A DNA stretch of 64,000 nucleotides from JAVBMV01 sp031552145 (GCA_031552145.1 JAVBMV010000001.1:1-64000); one strand, 5' to 3'; shown: positions 25,355 to 35,948, numbered from the stretch's first letter. Notes: generated by a model not told the origin, from the sequence alone. A program made the numbers and translations.

Positions 25355-27508
25355 ATGTCCGACAACTCCCTTTACCCCCCCAGGCCACTCGATCGAGTCT
25401 TCTCTGCCCTTGGCGCCCTCGTGGCGATGGCTCTTCTCTCGATCGTGATCGCGACGCCGCTCCCGCTCATGGAGCAGGCGGTACTCGGCGGCCTCCTTCT
25501 ATTATTCGCAATCATTCTCGGCCGGTTCGATGGCCCTGCCACGCGGATGTTCCTTGTGTTCCTGTCGCTTGGCATTTCGAGTCGCTATTTTTATTGGCGC
25601 GTGACCGAAACGCTTAGCTTCGAGCGGCTGCCCGACGCGATCGCCGGCTACGCCCTGTTTGCGGCGGAAGCCTACGCTGGGATCATGCTGATCTTTGGCT
25701 ACCTCCAGAGCGCCGCCGTCCTTCCCAGACTCCCGGCGCGCCTGCCACCGGACCCATCGGCCTGGCCGACGGTCGATATCTACATCCCGACCTATAACGA
25801 GCCGCTCGATGTCGTCCGGGCGACTGTCCTCGCCGCAAAGAACCTCGACTGGCCCGCCGAGAAGCTCGCTATCTATATCCTCGATGATGGTCGCCGAGAA
25901 CCGTTCCGGGCGTTCGCTGAAGAGGCCGGCGTCGGCTACATAATCCGGCCCGACAACAAGCACGCCAAAGCCGGAAACTTGAATCACGCGATGATGAAGA
26001 CGACAGGGGAGCTCATCGCCATCTTCGACTGCGATCACATTCCAGTTCGCTCCTTTCTACAAACGACGGTGGGTTGGTTCTTGCGAGAGCGCCGGCTCGC
26101 GATGCTTCAGACGCCGCACCATTTCTATTCGCCCGATCCATTCGAGCGCAACCTGAACGTCTTCAAGCGGATGCCCAATGAAGGAGAGCTATTTTACGGC
26201 GTCATTCAGCCGGCAAACGACCTCTGGAACGGTGTCTTTTTTTGCGGTTCCTGCGCGGTCCTGCGGCGAACAGCGCTGCAAGAGGTCGGTGGTGTTGCCG
26301 TCGAGACGGTCACCGAGGACGCGCATACGGCGCTCAAGATGCATCGCCGAGGCTGGTCGACCGCGTTCATCAACATCGCGCAGGCGGGAGGTCTGGCGAC
26401 GGAGTCGCTCTCGGCGCACGTCGGACAGCGAATCCGTTGGGCCCGCGGAATGGTCCAGATTTTTCGTCTCGACAATCCTTTTCTCGGCCGTGGGCTCCGA
26501 TTTTTGCAGCGGCTCAGCTATGCCGCCTCGATGCTCCATTTCCTCGGAGGCATTCCGCGCATCGTCTTTCTCGTTGCGCCGCTCGGCTACCTCCTCTTCG
26601 GCCTGCACGTCTTCAACGCCCTCCCAGTTTTGGCGCTCGTCTACTGGCTCCCTCACATCGCGCTCGCGCTCTTTACGAACTCGAAGTTGCAGGGAAAGCG
26701 TCGATTCTCATTCTGGTCCGAAGTCTATGAAACCGCGCTCGCCTTCTATATCGCTGTGCCGACCGCGGTTGCGCTCATCTCGCCCAAGCACGGCAAATTC
26801 AACGTCACGGCCAAGGGCGGGACGGTCGAGTCGGCTGCGTTCGATTCGAAGATCGCGCGCCCCAACCTCGTGCTCGCGTTGCTCTGCATCGTTGGACTGG
26901 CAGCGGGGGCCTTTCGGCTCTGGAAGGGCATCGGCGAACCCAGTGTTGCGCTGCTGAACCTCTTCTGGACTTGCCATAACTTGACGATTTTGCTCGCGGC
27001 GCTCTCGGTTGCCTGGGAGCAGCGTCAGGTCCGTCGATTCCCCCGCGTCGACGCGGCGCTTCCGATGATGCTCCGGGCTCCGGACGGCAAGACGTTCCGA
27101 GGCACGACCTCCGACCTGTCGCTCGGCGGCATGTGCGCGCGGATGGCGAAGAATCCAGAGATCCCCGCGGGCTCCCCTGTCGAGATTTCTATATTCGCTG
27201 GATTCGAAGAGGTGCCGCTCCCGGCGACGCTCTGTTCCCACCCAACGGAGAGAATGGCGCGTTTCGCCTTCCAGCCGCTCACCGTCGCTCAAGAGCAAGC
27301 GCTCGTCGACGCCGCGTTCTCTCGGGCCGATGCCTGGACGAGCTGGGGGACTCGCCGAATCGACGATCATCCACTCCGGGAACTTGCGGCCATCGGCAAG
27401 CATGCCTTCAGCGGTGTCTGGCGATTGGTGCGCTCCTGGAATCCTCCTGAGATGGCTGCTCCCCAACCGGAGCCCATCCCTGCTTTCGATGGTCGGAGTC
27501 GCGCGTGA
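25355..27508 (+). CDS. bcsA: Cellulose synthase catalytic subunit (UDP-forming)
   Basis: The 717-residue inner-membrane GT2 enzyme has N-terminal membrane helices, ILDDGR at 176-180, the DCDH metal site near 225, VTED near 319-322 and QRIRW at 358-362. A second group of membrane helices (about 385-550) precedes a C-terminal PilZ domain with R-x-x-x-R (560-564) and DLSLGG (587-592). These PilZ residues bind cyclic-di-GMP, so activity is probably switched on by that second messenger. The ATG at 25355 was chosen; a GTG at 25340 overlaps the previous gene and is possible. It overlaps bcsB by 4 bp. Confidence 0.95.
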   Translation: MSDNSLYPPRPLDRVFSALGALVAMALLSIVIATPLPLMEQAVLGGLLLLFAIILGRFDGPATRMFLVFLSLGISSRYFYWRVTETLSFERLPDAIAGYALFAAEAYAGIMLIFGYLQSAAVLPRLPARLPPDPSAWPTVDIYIPTYNEPLDVVRATVLAAKNLDWPAEKLAIYILDDGRREPFRAFAEEAGVGYIIRPDNKHAKAGNLNHAMMKTTGELIAIFDCDHIPVRSFLQTTVGWFLRERRLAMLQTPHHFYSPDPFERNLNVFKRMPNEGELFYGVIQPANDLWNGVFFCGSCAVLRRTALQEVGGVAVETVTEDAHTALKMHRRGWSTAFINIAQAGGLATESLSAHVGQRIRWARGMVQIFRLDNPFLGRGLRFLQRLSYAASMLHFLGGIPRIVFLVAPLGYLLFGLHVFNALPVLALVYWLPHIALALFTNSKLQGKRRFSFWSEVYETALAFYIAVPTAVALISPKHGKFNVTAKGGTVESAAFDSKIARPNLVLALLCIVGLAAGAFRLWKGIGEPSVALLNLFWTCHNLTILLAALSVAWEQRQVRRFPRVDAALPMMLRAPDGKTFRGTTSDLSLGGMCARMAKNPEIPAGSPVEISIFAGFEEVPLPATLCSHPTERMARFAFQPLTVAQEQALVDAAFSRADAWTSWGTRRIDDHPLRELAAIGKHAFSGVWRLVRSWNPPEMAAPQPEPIPAFDGRSRA

Positions 27509-29658
27509 ACCGAATCATGAAATGCGCGGCGGCCGCCGTGTGTCTGACGCTGTTCGGCGCCCCCTCGAGCTCCCGTGGCGAGATCCGCGACATGCCACTG
27601 GTGAAGCCCGCGGTCCGAACGTCGCGGGTGCTCCATCAGGCCTTTAGCGCGCGAAAGGACCAGTTCCTCATCGCTGCTTCCCTCTCCATCGAGTTTGCCC
27701 CCATCGTTCCGGAGGGCCTCTCGGCCGCACGGTTATCCCTGAACGGCGAGACGATCGAAGAACTAGACCTCTCGCGGATCGCGGGAGAGAAAAGGAGCTG
27801 GACGCTTCCAGCCGAGCAGTTGGCGGCCGAGAATCTTCTGGCGGTACACCTCGTGCCCTCCGCGGCGGATGTCCCGGGCTTCTGCGTCCCGCTGCCGGAG
27901 GACTCGTGGAATGTCATTCGAAGTGGCTTATTGGCGATCGAATCGACGCCGCTGCCGTTGCCAAATGATCTGTCCATCCTACCATTGCCCTTCATTGACC
28001 CGATCGTCGACCGATCCGCGACCATTGGGCTCTCTCTTCCGGTGCCGGACGACGCCACCTACATTCGCCTCGCCGGCCTCCTGGCGGGGTGGTTGGGGGT
28101 ACAGACAGGGGTCGATCTCCGCTTTCGCGTAGCAGTGGGAGCGCTCTCCACGGGCGACACCATCGCGCTCTCTGCGAGCGCGGCGGACTCGGCCTCGCTC
28201 GGTCTGCCGGCGCCGACGGGTCCCACGGTCTCGATGATCGCGCATCCCGTCGATCTCGAGAAGAAGGTCCTGCTGCTCTCGGGGCGGAGTACCGACGAGC
28301 TCGAGCAGGCGGTTCGAGGATTCGTGGGGAACCGGCTGGCGCTGCGAGGTCCCGAACTCACGTATGAACGGCCCTTTTCGCTGCCGCTCATGCAGGCTTA
28401 TGGTGCCAGTCGATGGGTTCGCGAGGGTACGCCGGTACTCCTCGGCTCGCTGCCCATGCAGCAGACGTTGGAACACAAGGGGGCGTCGGATGCGGTCATC
28501 TCGGTAAGTTTTCGCCTGCCTCCCGACCTTTGGACGTGGCCCACGGAGACCATCGTCCTGGACTTGGGCTACGAGGTCGTCGGCGTCGGCGAGGAGAGAC
28601 CGCGCCTCGACCTCGAGTTCAACGGGAAATTCCTGGCGACGCTCCCCGACGTTCCGCCTTCGGCTACGAGGGCGCGAGCACGCATTGGAATTCACTCATT
28701 TCGAATTCGCAGCTTCAACCACCTCGCGCTCTATGTTTCGTTCCCCAACCGAGCGTCCGCCTGCGATGCCGACGTGGGCCCAAATGAAGCGGCAGGACCA
28801 CCGGCGCGGGTGGCGATTCTGCCGGATTCGGCGCTCCACGTCGAAGCGTTGCCGCACTTCTCGTTGAACCCTGATGTCGGTCTCTTCGTGGATGACGGAT
28901 GGCCGTTCACGCGGTTCGCCGATCTGTCCGAGACCGATATCCTTCTGCCAAAGAAGCCGGCCGCGGAAGAGCTCGGGACGCTCTTCTCGCTGCTGGCTCA
29001 CATGGGAGAGATCACGGGTAGCGCGCCTTGGGGCGCCCGCTACATTGCCGAGTCACAGCTCGAGCAATCCCGTCGAGACGTCCTCGTAGTTGCTGGAATC
29101 GCGCGGCTACCACTTCCTCCCGCGGAGGCCGAACGGCTGCCGTTTCGAGTGGTCGAAGGTAATCTCAAGCTGAGGCCGTTGGAGGTTCCTGCGCTCGTCC
29201 GCGACGCCTTTCGCCTCTTCACGGCGAGCAGGGCGGAGGCTCGGCTGGCGTCGTTCATCGACCGGCCGAACGTCGAATTAAGTGGCGTCTTCGGCTTCAC
29301 TCGAGAGCGAGAAGGCGAGCGCGCCATGATCGGCGTCTTCGGGACGAACGCCGAGTCGATGCCATCGGCCAGCGATCTAGTCGGCGCGACCGAGGGCCGT
29401 CGTCAAGGCGACAATCTCCTTGTTCGGGTCACTTCGGAGAGCGAAGAGGCGCGCGCGGCCGGACGGCTCTCCCCTACCCACGGGTTCGGAGTGCTCCCCC
29501 GGTGGACCTACTTCCGCTGGCTCGTCTCGGAGGTGCCTCTGGCGATGGCGATGATGCTGTGTCTCTCGAGTTTTCTGATTGCGCTCCACGCTCGATTGAC
29601 GGTGCGCGCGATGAGCGCTCGTCGCCTTGGGCTCACGAGGAAGGTACAACATGATTGA
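27505..29658 (+). CDS. bcsB: Cyclic-di-GMP-binding-associated cellulose synthase regulatory subunit
   Basis: The 717-residue protein starts at a GTG overlapping the bcsA stop. It has a signal peptide, a large periplasmic part with BcsB features (GFCVPLPEDSWNVI, repeated carbohydrate-binding and flavodoxin-like domains) and one C-terminal membrane anchor (VPLAMAMMLCLSSFLIALHA near residue 690). BcsB forms the periplasmic cap of the BcsA channel and guides the glucan out. Despite the historical name, c-di-GMP binding resides in BcsA. It overlaps bcsZ by 8 bp. Confidence 0.9.
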   Translation: MNRIMKCAAAAVCLTLFGAPSSSRGEIRDMPLVKPAVRTSRVLHQAFSARKDQFLIAASLSIEFAPIVPEGLSAARLSLNGETIEELDLSRIAGEKRSWTLPAEQLAAENLLAVHLVPSAADVPGFCVPLPEDSWNVIRSGLLAIESTPLPLPNDLSILPLPFIDPIVDRSATIGLSLPVPDDATYIRLAGLLAGWLGVQTGVDLRFRVAVGALSTGDTIALSASAADSASLGLPAPTGPTVSMIAHPVDLEKKVLLLSGRSTDELEQAVRGFVGNRLALRGPELTYERPFSLPLMQAYGASRWVREGTPVLLGSLPMQQTLEHKGASDAVISVSFRLPPDLWTWPTETIVLDLGYEVVGVGEERPRLDLEFNGKFLATLPDVPPSATRARARIGIHSFRIRSFNHLALYVSFPNRASACDADVGPNEAAGPPARVAILPDSALHVEALPHFSLNPDVGLFVDDGWPFTRFADLSETDILLPKKPAAEELGTLFSLLAHMGEITGSAPWGARYIAESQLEQSRRDVLVVAGIARLPLPPAEAERLPFRVVEGNLKLRPLEVPALVRDAFRLFTASRAEARLASFIDRPNVELSGVFGFTREREGERAMIGVFGTNAESMPSASDLVGATEGRRQGDNLLVRVTSESEEARAAGRLSPTHGFGVLPRWTYFRWLVSEVPLAMAMMLCLSSFLIALHARLTVRAMSARRLGLTRKVQHD

Positions 29659-30775
29659 GCTGGTCGCCATGCCCGTGCTGGCCGCGGTGCTCTCCCAACC
29701 GGCGTGTCCTCGCGAGAGTTGGCCGCTCTTCGAGAGCTACATGCAGGCTTTCCTCTCCAAAGATGGAAGGATCATCGACCACACCGATGGCGGCCATTCC
29801 ACGTCGGAGGGGCAGGCCTATGGGCTCTTCTTCTCGTTGGTCGCGAACGATCGCGAGCGGTTCGAGCGGATATTGCGGTGGACGAAGAACAACCTCTCCC
29901 GAGGGGATCTGTCGAAAAATCTCCCCTCCTGGAAATGGGGAAAGGAGAAGGGTCGGTACAAAGTCCTCGATCGAAACTCGGCGAGCGACGCCGATCTCTG
30001 GATAGCCTGGACTCTGCTGGAAGCGGGGCGGCTCTGGAAGAGCGAGGCCTACGCACGTCAAGGCCGCCAGCTCTTGGCGTTGATTACAAAAAAAGAGGTT
30101 GTTTCGATCCCCGGGCTGGGCCCCATGCTTCTCCCCGGCCCGAAGGGATTCGAGGTCGAGAAGGGAGAGGCCTGGCGCCTGAACCCCAGCTATTTGCCGC
30201 TGCCGCTCTTGCGTCGTTTTCAGGCACTTCGATTGCCAGGGCCCTGGGACGATCTCATTGTGGCCACGGGTCGAATGCTCGAGGAATCCGCGCCCATGGG
30301 GCTGTTCCCGGATTGGACGCTCTTCCGAAAGGGCAAGGGATTTCAGATCGATCCAGTTACCCGAGGCATCGGCGGTTATGATGCCATCCGCGTCTATTTG
30401 TGGGCCGCGCTCACATCGCGAGAGGATTCGCTCGCGCCCCTGCTTCAGCGCATCGCCCTGAAACCGGTCATCTATTTTCAAGAACATGGCCAGGTCTTCG
30501 AGCGTATCGACGCGGCGACGGGAAACGTGCTCGGCACGGCGGCACCGCCCGGCTTCCTGGCGACCGTGCGCCTGTTGTCCAAGTATAGGCCCGGCGTCGA
30601 TGAGGCACTGGCGGAGAAATTGAAGGAGGCCTCGCACGATGGCCTCTTTGGAGATCCACCCAGGTACTACGATCAAAATCTTGCGCTGTTTTCGCTCGGG
30701 GCTCTCGAGAACCGATTTTTATTCGATGTCGAAGGGGGGCTCGTTCCCCGATGGGAGGCGATGTGCGCGCCTTGA
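29651..30775 (+). CDS. bcsZ: Endo-1,4-beta-glucanase, glycoside hydrolase family 8
   Basis: The ATG at 29651 has GAGGAAGG 6 nt upstream and overlaps the bcsB stop. The 374-residue protein has a short hydrophobic N terminus (possible signal peptide) and the GH8 sites: the general acid Glu53 in STSEGQAYGLF and SDADLWIAW at 112-120 with the second acidic residue. WKWG and DPVTRGIGGYDAIRVYLW support BcsZ. It cuts beta-glucan in the periplasm during cellulose export. bcsC follows with an overlap. Confidence 0.93.
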   Translation: MIELVAMPVLAAVLSQPACPRESWPLFESYMQAFLSKDGRIIDHTDGGHSTSEGQAYGLFFSLVANDRERFERILRWTKNNLSRGDLSKNLPSWKWGKEKGRYKVLDRNSASDADLWIAWTLLEAGRLWKSEAYARQGRQLLALITKKEVVSIPGLGPMLLPGPKGFEVEKGEAWRLNPSYLPLPLLRRFQALRLPGPWDDLIVATGRMLEESAPMGLFPDWTLFRKGKGFQIDPVTRGIGGYDAIRVYLWAALTSREDSLAPLLQRIALKPVIYFQEHGQVFERIDAATGNVLGTAAPPGFLATVRLLSKYRPGVDEALAEKLKEASHDGLFGDPPRYYDQNLALFSLGALENRFLFDVEGGLVPRWEAMCAP

Positions 30776-33700
30776 AGATGAAATCCCTCCTCGCCCTTGC
30801 CCTGGCCTTGAGTCTTGCTGGTTCCGGCGCTGGTCTCGCCGGGGCGGCCCCTTCCGATCCCACGGAGACTCTGGCTCGCTCCGCCAGGAACTGGCAGCTG
30901 CGCGGTCGGGAGGATCGGGCCGCGGACGCCTGGGCCAAGTTACTCGTCGCCCGGCCCAACGATGCCGAGGCGCTCGCCGGGCTCGGGCGATATCGCGCGC
31001 GCACGAATCAAAAGGCGGAGGCGCGGGAACTGCTGGAGCGGCTGAAGGCCGCCCATCCCTCTGATCCCCGGATTGCCTCTTTGTCTCGTGCCATCGAGCT
31101 CGGGCCGGACGCGGACGCGATCCTCGCGCGAGCTCGAGCACACGCCGCCGCCGACCGACCGGGCGAGGCGGTCAGCGAATACCAATCGCTCTTCGGTTCG
31201 AAGGAGCCGCCGGGCATCTACGCGTTCGAGTATTACCAAACGCTAGGAGGCACCGCCGATGGGTGGGAGGCCGCCCGAGCGGGGCTCGCGCGCCTCTCTC
31301 GAGAGACGGGCGATCCCGCCGTCGCGGTCGCCGCCGCGCGCCTGGAGACTTATCGCGAGGAGACGCGGCGGTCGGGAATCGAGCGCCTGCGAAAACTCGC
31401 CGAGAGTGCCCCTCAATCTCCGGCTGGCGCCGAGGCGCTTCGAGCCTGGAAACAGGCCCTCTTATGGGTAGGCCCGGCTGACGAAGCGCTGCTCAACGAC
31501 TACCTCGCTTCCTTTCCGAATGATGCCGCGGTGAGGGATAGGCTGGCCTCGCTCCGAGGCCATGCGACCGGTTCGAGCGCGAACTCTGGTCAGCTGGAGC
31601 CGCTCGCGCCGGAGGATTCCCCCGAGGGGATCCTGGCGGCCGCGCTGACGGCGCTCAATCGGCAGGACTTTGCGCGGGCGCGCGATCTGCTCGAGAGAGT
31701 GAAGTCGCTCGCGCCCAATCGCCCCGAGCTCTGGGCCCGACCGCTCCAGAGCGCTCGGTTTTGGCTCGCGATGCGCGCGGGCGACGCCGCGCGGGAGAAG
31801 GGCCAGTTTGGAGACGCAGAGGCGCGCTATCTTTCCGCTGTTGCCCTCTCTCCCCCCGAGCGCCACCACGCCCAACTGGCGCTTGCCAACTTGGCGCTCG
31901 AGAAGAATCAGACTGCCCAGGCAGAGCCGCTCCTCCTCGCGATCATGAAGGGGCAACCGAGCTGGGTTCCTGCAAAGCAGGCACTTGTCCGATGTTGGCT
32001 CGCGATGGGTCGTGCCGAGGAGGCGAAGGCGTTGAATGAAGAGCTCGCGAATCTGGGCCAGGGGGGAGAGGCCGCGCTCTCGGCCTCCGAGATCGACGCC
32101 GAAGCGATGCGCCTGCGGGCCCGCGACCTCGTCCAGCAGGGCGACCTCGAGCGCGCCGCCGAGGAGTTGGAGGGTGCCCGAGAGCTCGATCCAGAAAATG
32201 CATGGGTCGTCTTCGACTTAGCTAACGTTGAGCTTAGCCGTGGCCACTCCAGTAGGGCCCAGCAGGCAGTCTCCCTCTTTCGCGAACAAGAGCCCGACGC
32301 TCTCGAAGGCGTTTTGCTCGAGGCTCGCGTGCTCTTGGCGATGGGGGATGCCTCGAGCGCCCTCGCGGTCGTGGAGAGTGTCCCGGCGAGCACCGCGCGA
32401 ACGATGACCGAGCGCGGCGCCTCCCCCTCGGGCGCCTCCCAGTCGCGGCTCACCGAGGACTTGAAAGTGCTTCAGCGCCAGCTCCGGTTCCAGGTCGAGC
32501 TCGAGCAGATCGTCAGCCGCGGGAGGCGCGGAGGGATGACGGAAGCGCAGCGCCTACTCAGCATCATCGAGCGGCGCCCGCTGTTGACGGTCGACGAGAA
32601 GGCCCAGATTGCGCTCGCGTGGGCCGACCTTGGCAATGGCGACCGGGCGGTCCGATCCATTCGAGATGCCTTTGCCACCGTGACCAGTCCCACCGTGGCA
32701 CTTCGGATGCAACAAGCTCTAGTCTTCTTTCGCGCCGAGCATGACAGCGAACTCATGGAGGTCCTCTCGGACTTGGAGGCGGATGACGCGCGCCTGAGCA
32801 ACTCCGACCGGGATGGCGTCTTGCGCCTTCGTATCGCGCTGTCGGTTCGCCGAGCCGACCGCTTGCGCGAGGCGGGAGAACTCTCCTCCGCTTATCGTGA
32901 GATAAACCCGGTTCTCCGACGCAACCCGGACAACGCGAGCTTGCTATGCGCCTTGGGACGGCTGCTCCTCGCGAGCTCGGACAACACCGCGGCGCGTGAG
33001 GTTTTCCGGCGGGCCATCGCCGCGGATCCCGCGAGCATCGAGGCGCGCCGCGGCGCGATCGAAGCGTCGCAAGCGCTGCAGGATTCCGCCGAGGTCAATC
33101 GCCTGATCGAGGAGGGCATCAAAATCGCCCCGGACGACCCCCAGATGTACCTGTTCGCGGCGCGCGAGGAGGTGAAGCACCGGCGCGATCGAGCGGCGAT
33201 TCAATACCTTCATCAGGCGCAAGACATGTTGGAATCCAACGCCCGCAAGAAAGGGGGCCGCTCCGCGGACGAGGGAACCGAGACGGCCAATTATTTGCAG
33301 GTCGCTCGGCGCCGATTTGCCTCCACCGCGCGCCGGCCCCAGGACGGCTCGGTCGAGCGCGAGATCGCCGAGGAGTTGGAGCGGATCGAGGCGCGCCATC
33401 GGCTCTCGGCCGACGGTGGGATCACACTTCGGCAACGTTCGGGAGAGGAAGGGCTCGGCAAACTGACGGAGATCGCGGTTCCGGTCGTTGGATATCTTCC
33501 CATTGCCTATGCCGGGCGATTAGCCCTCAGGGCGACCCCCGTGATGCTGACGGCCGGCAACCCAAAGGGTGAGAACCAGATGCTTTTTGGTGGACTTCCC
33601 ACCGCGGGCGCCATTCCGTCGCAAGATCAATCCGGGACAGCGGTCGGCTTGGAGTATCAATACAATGGCTTCGCCATCGACGTCGGCTCCTCACCCTTGG

Positions 33701-34494
33701 GCTTCCAGTTCGAGACCGTTGTCGGCGGAGCATCATTTCGAACTCAGGTCAATCAAGTCGCGCTTCTCATCGAGGCGTCCCGAAGGTCACTGACCGACAG
33801 CGTCCTCTCCTATGCCGGAACGCATGATCCGATCACAGGCAAAGAATGGGGCGGGGTTACGACGAATGGAGGGCGGATCGATCTCGCCTTCGTTCGGCCG
33901 GACGCGCTCTATTATATCTCTGGGCGCTACGACGCCGTATTGGGAACCCGCGTGAAAAACAACCAGCGCGCGAGCGCGAGCGTAGGGGGAAGCTATTCGC
34001 TTTTTCGTGACGAAGAGTCGCGCCTCGAAGGGGGGCTCGGGCTGACGTGGATGTCGTTTCGGGAAAACCTCAGCCGCTTTACGATGGGTCACGGCGGCTA
34101 CTTTAGCCCAGAAAACTTCTTTCACCTGGGCGTGCCTCTGCGCTTTGTCCGGGGCGAGACATGGACGCTCAAGCTCTCCGCGGAGCCTGGGCTGAACTGG
34201 TTTCATGAGAAAGAGGCGCTCTATTTTCCCGCCGAGCCGGAGCTCCAGGCAAAACGATGGGAGGAGCGAACCTTCGATCCAAATCTTCAGGCCGTCTTTC
34301 CGGCCCAGACGAACCAGGGATTCTCGTTCAACTTCGATGGCTCGTTGCTGTGGCCCATATCGAATGGCCTCAATGCTGGGATCAACTTTGGCCTTCATAC
34401 GGCCAGAGACTACCGAGAGCTGTTTGGGGGCTTGACCTTCTCCTGGACCGCGCCGGGCTCTTCCGGAAATGTCCGCGAACCCGCGCCGGAGTAG
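30763..34494 (+). CDS. bcsC: Cellulose synthase outer-membrane channel subunit
   Basis: The GTG at 30763 was chosen because GGAGG lies just upstream; ATG codons at 30751 and 30778 are alternatives. The protein of about 1243 residues has a signal peptide and a long series of TPR repeats to about residue 880. A BcsC C-terminal beta-barrel begins around GYLPIAYAGRLALRATPVML and includes SSPLGFQFETVVGGASF, and it ends GLTFSWTAPGSSG. The TPR part binds peptidoglycan and partner proteins; the barrel exports cellulose. It overlaps bcsZ by 13 bp. Confidence 0.92.
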   Translation: MRALKMKSLLALALALSLAGSGAGLAGAAPSDPTETLARSARNWQLRGREDRAADAWAKLLVARPNDAEALAGLGRYRARTNQKAEARELLERLKAAHPSDPRIASLSRAIELGPDADAILARARAHAAADRPGEAVSEYQSLFGSKEPPGIYAFEYYQTLGGTADGWEAARAGLARLSRETGDPAVAVAAARLETYREETRRSGIERLRKLAESAPQSPAGAEALRAWKQALLWVGPADEALLNDYLASFPNDAAVRDRLASLRGHATGSSANSGQLEPLAPEDSPEGILAAALTALNRQDFARARDLLERVKSLAPNRPELWARPLQSARFWLAMRAGDAAREKGQFGDAEARYLSAVALSPPERHHAQLALANLALEKNQTAQAEPLLLAIMKGQPSWVPAKQALVRCWLAMGRAEEAKALNEELANLGQGGEAALSASEIDAEAMRLRARDLVQQGDLERAAEELEGARELDPENAWVVFDLANVELSRGHSSRAQQAVSLFREQEPDALEGVLLEARVLLAMGDASSALAVVESVPASTARTMTERGASPSGASQSRLTEDLKVLQRQLRFQVELEQIVSRGRRGGMTEAQRLLSIIERRPLLTVDEKAQIALAWADLGNGDRAVRSIRDAFATVTSPTVALRMQQALVFFRAEHDSELMEVLSDLEADDARLSNSDRDGVLRLRIALSVRRADRLREAGELSSAYREINPVLRRNPDNASLLCALGRLLLASSDNTAAREVFRRAIAADPASIEARRGAIEASQALQDSAEVNRLIEEGIKIAPDDPQMYLFAAREEVKHRRDRAAIQYLHQAQDMLESNARKKGGRSADEGTETANYLQVARRRFASTARRPQDGSVEREIAEELERIEARHRLSADGGITLRQRSGEEGLGKLTEIAVPVVGYLPIAYAGRLALRATPVMLTAGNPKGENQMLFGGLPTAGAIPSQDQSGTAVGLEYQYNGFAIDVGSSPLGFQFETVVGGASFRTQVNQVALLIEASRRSLTDSVLSYAGTHDPITGKEWGGVTTNGGRIDLAFVRPDALYYISGRYDAVLGTRVKNNQRASASVGGSYSLFRDEESRLEGGLGLTWMSFRENLSRFTMGHGGYFSPENFFHLGVPLRFVRGETWTLKLSAEPGLNWFHEKEALYFPAEPELQAKRWEERTFDPNLQAVFPAQTNQGFSFNFDGSLLWPISNGLNAGINFGLHTARDYRELFGGLTFSWTAPGSSGNVREPAPE

Positions 34495-34517
34495 TGGCGA
34501 TTGTCGTGAGGCCTTGT

Positions 34518-35948
34518 ATGGGACCGAAAAAGATTTTCCAGTTTGTTGCCGTCGCGGTCGCCGTTGCTGGCTGCGATGGCGGTGGCCTCGAACTCCCGCC
34601 CGATCCCGCGCTTGTCGGAAACAATATCCGAATCTCGTTTTCGTCGGGAGAGCCCGCCGTGACCGACTCCGCCAAAGCGTGCGGGGTGTGCCTCGAACAG
34701 ACGATTGGCGCGGCGGGTGGAAGCCTCGTATCGGCGGACGGGCGCTTGACCGTCACAATTCCCGCCAACGCGGTGGCATCGAAGAGCGCAATTACCCTCG
34801 AACCAATCGAGAACGTCGCGCCTGGCGGTTTGGGCTCGGCCTACCGACTCGGGCCGCCGGACCTGGTCTTCAATCAGGCCATCAAACTTACCTTCTCTCT
34901 GACCGAAGCCGAGATCTACGGAACTTCGCTTCAAGCCATTGGCGTAGCACGTCATGAGGGTGACGGAAGGTGGGCGTGGCTCAAGGGGGCGATGTACGAC
35001 ACGGGCGGGAATACCGTCTCATACATGACGACGGTGACGGGAGACTGGACCGCTGCGACGGGAATTCGCCTCGATGTCTCGAGAGCACGCGTTGTTACAG
35101 ACCGTCTCCTGGACCTGCGCATGGAGTGGTGTGTCGTCTCGAATTATGACGGCGATTATCTCGCCCACTGCTCCAGTTCTTGGGTCGATCCTGCGACCAG
35201 GATCGCCTGGTTCGTCGAGCGGCGACAGGGCGGAGGGTTCGACATCGGCTCCATCGAGTCGGAACTTTCGGTGGGCGAGCCCGCCACCTTTCATGCCCCA
35301 GCGGTCGTTCCCCTCGCTGGGTTTGTCACGGTCTCGGCGCGATGGAAGATGCCCTCAATCGACTTCTATTGGATGGCCCATGCGCATGTCCGAATCACCG
35401 ACCCCAAGCCGATCTATGTTGGAAACTTCACCTATTACGACGAGGATACAAACGTCATTACAGGAGAGATTCGATTCGATGGCCGGGCCAACAGCACCGA
35501 TCCAACGGAGGTCAGCGAGACGCAATACTATCCCTCCTCCGCAAAAGTTCTCTACCCCAAGACGCTGCGGCATCGAACGAGCGAGTGGAGAGAGTGCTCA
35601 TTTCTTCACGAGCTTGACATGAACGAGTTTCTGCTGGGTTTTCGCGAGGAGCCGACATGCGGCGATGGCGACGATGGCATTTTTGGCCTCCTCAACATCG
35701 AGCCCTCCCTGGGCGCATATGGCCTGATGCTCTCGTGGCGAATTGGCGATGTGCCGTTCCATCCATTCTCTTATCAATGCCCGGAATGGGGGCCGAGCGT
35801 CGGCGATGGCGAAGAAACGCTCTGCGCCGACTTGCGTGATTTGCCGTGGCGTTTGCCCATCACCACGCCCTACTCCTTCGAGTACACTTGGAGCAGCCCG
35901 GGAACGGGCCGATCCCTCCAATGGAGCTTCTCTCGCCGTTTTGAGTAG
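34518..35948 (+). CDS. Lipoprotein with a ZU5-like domain, last gene of the cellulose operon
   Basis: The ATG at 34518 has GTGAGG 7 nt upstream and opens a lipoprotein signal with the lipobox VAGC near residue 17. The 476-residue protein has a ZU5-like segment at about 55-125 (IGAAGGSLVSADGRLTVTIP, LTFSLTEAEIYG), which in other bacteria forms part of surface or protease-associated modules. The remainder is rich in Trp, Tyr and Asp with paired cysteines and resembles a secreted binding domain. It starts 23 bp after bcsC and ends 22 bp before the convergent nuoD gene. A role in anchoring or binding cellulose is inference. Confidence 0.7.
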   Translation: MGPKKIFQFVAVAVAVAGCDGGGLELPPDPALVGNNIRISFSSGEPAVTDSAKACGVCLEQTIGAAGGSLVSADGRLTVTIPANAVASKSAITLEPIENVAPGGLGSAYRLGPPDLVFNQAIKLTFSLTEAEIYGTSLQAIGVARHEGDGRWAWLKGAMYDTGGNTVSYMTTVTGDWTAATGIRLDVSRARVVTDRLLDLRMEWCVVSNYDGDYLAHCSSSWVDPATRIAWFVERRQGGGFDIGSIESELSVGEPATFHAPAVVPLAGFVTVSARWKMPSIDFYWMAHAHVRITDPKPIYVGNFTYYDEDTNVITGEIRFDGRANSTDPTEVSETQYYPSSAKVLYPKTLRHRTSEWRECSFLHELDMNEFLLGFREEPTCGDGDDGIFGLLNIEPSLGAYGLMLSWRIGDVPFHPFSYQCPEWGPSVGDGEETLCADLRDLPWRLPITTPYSFEYTWSSPGTGRSLQWSFSRRFE

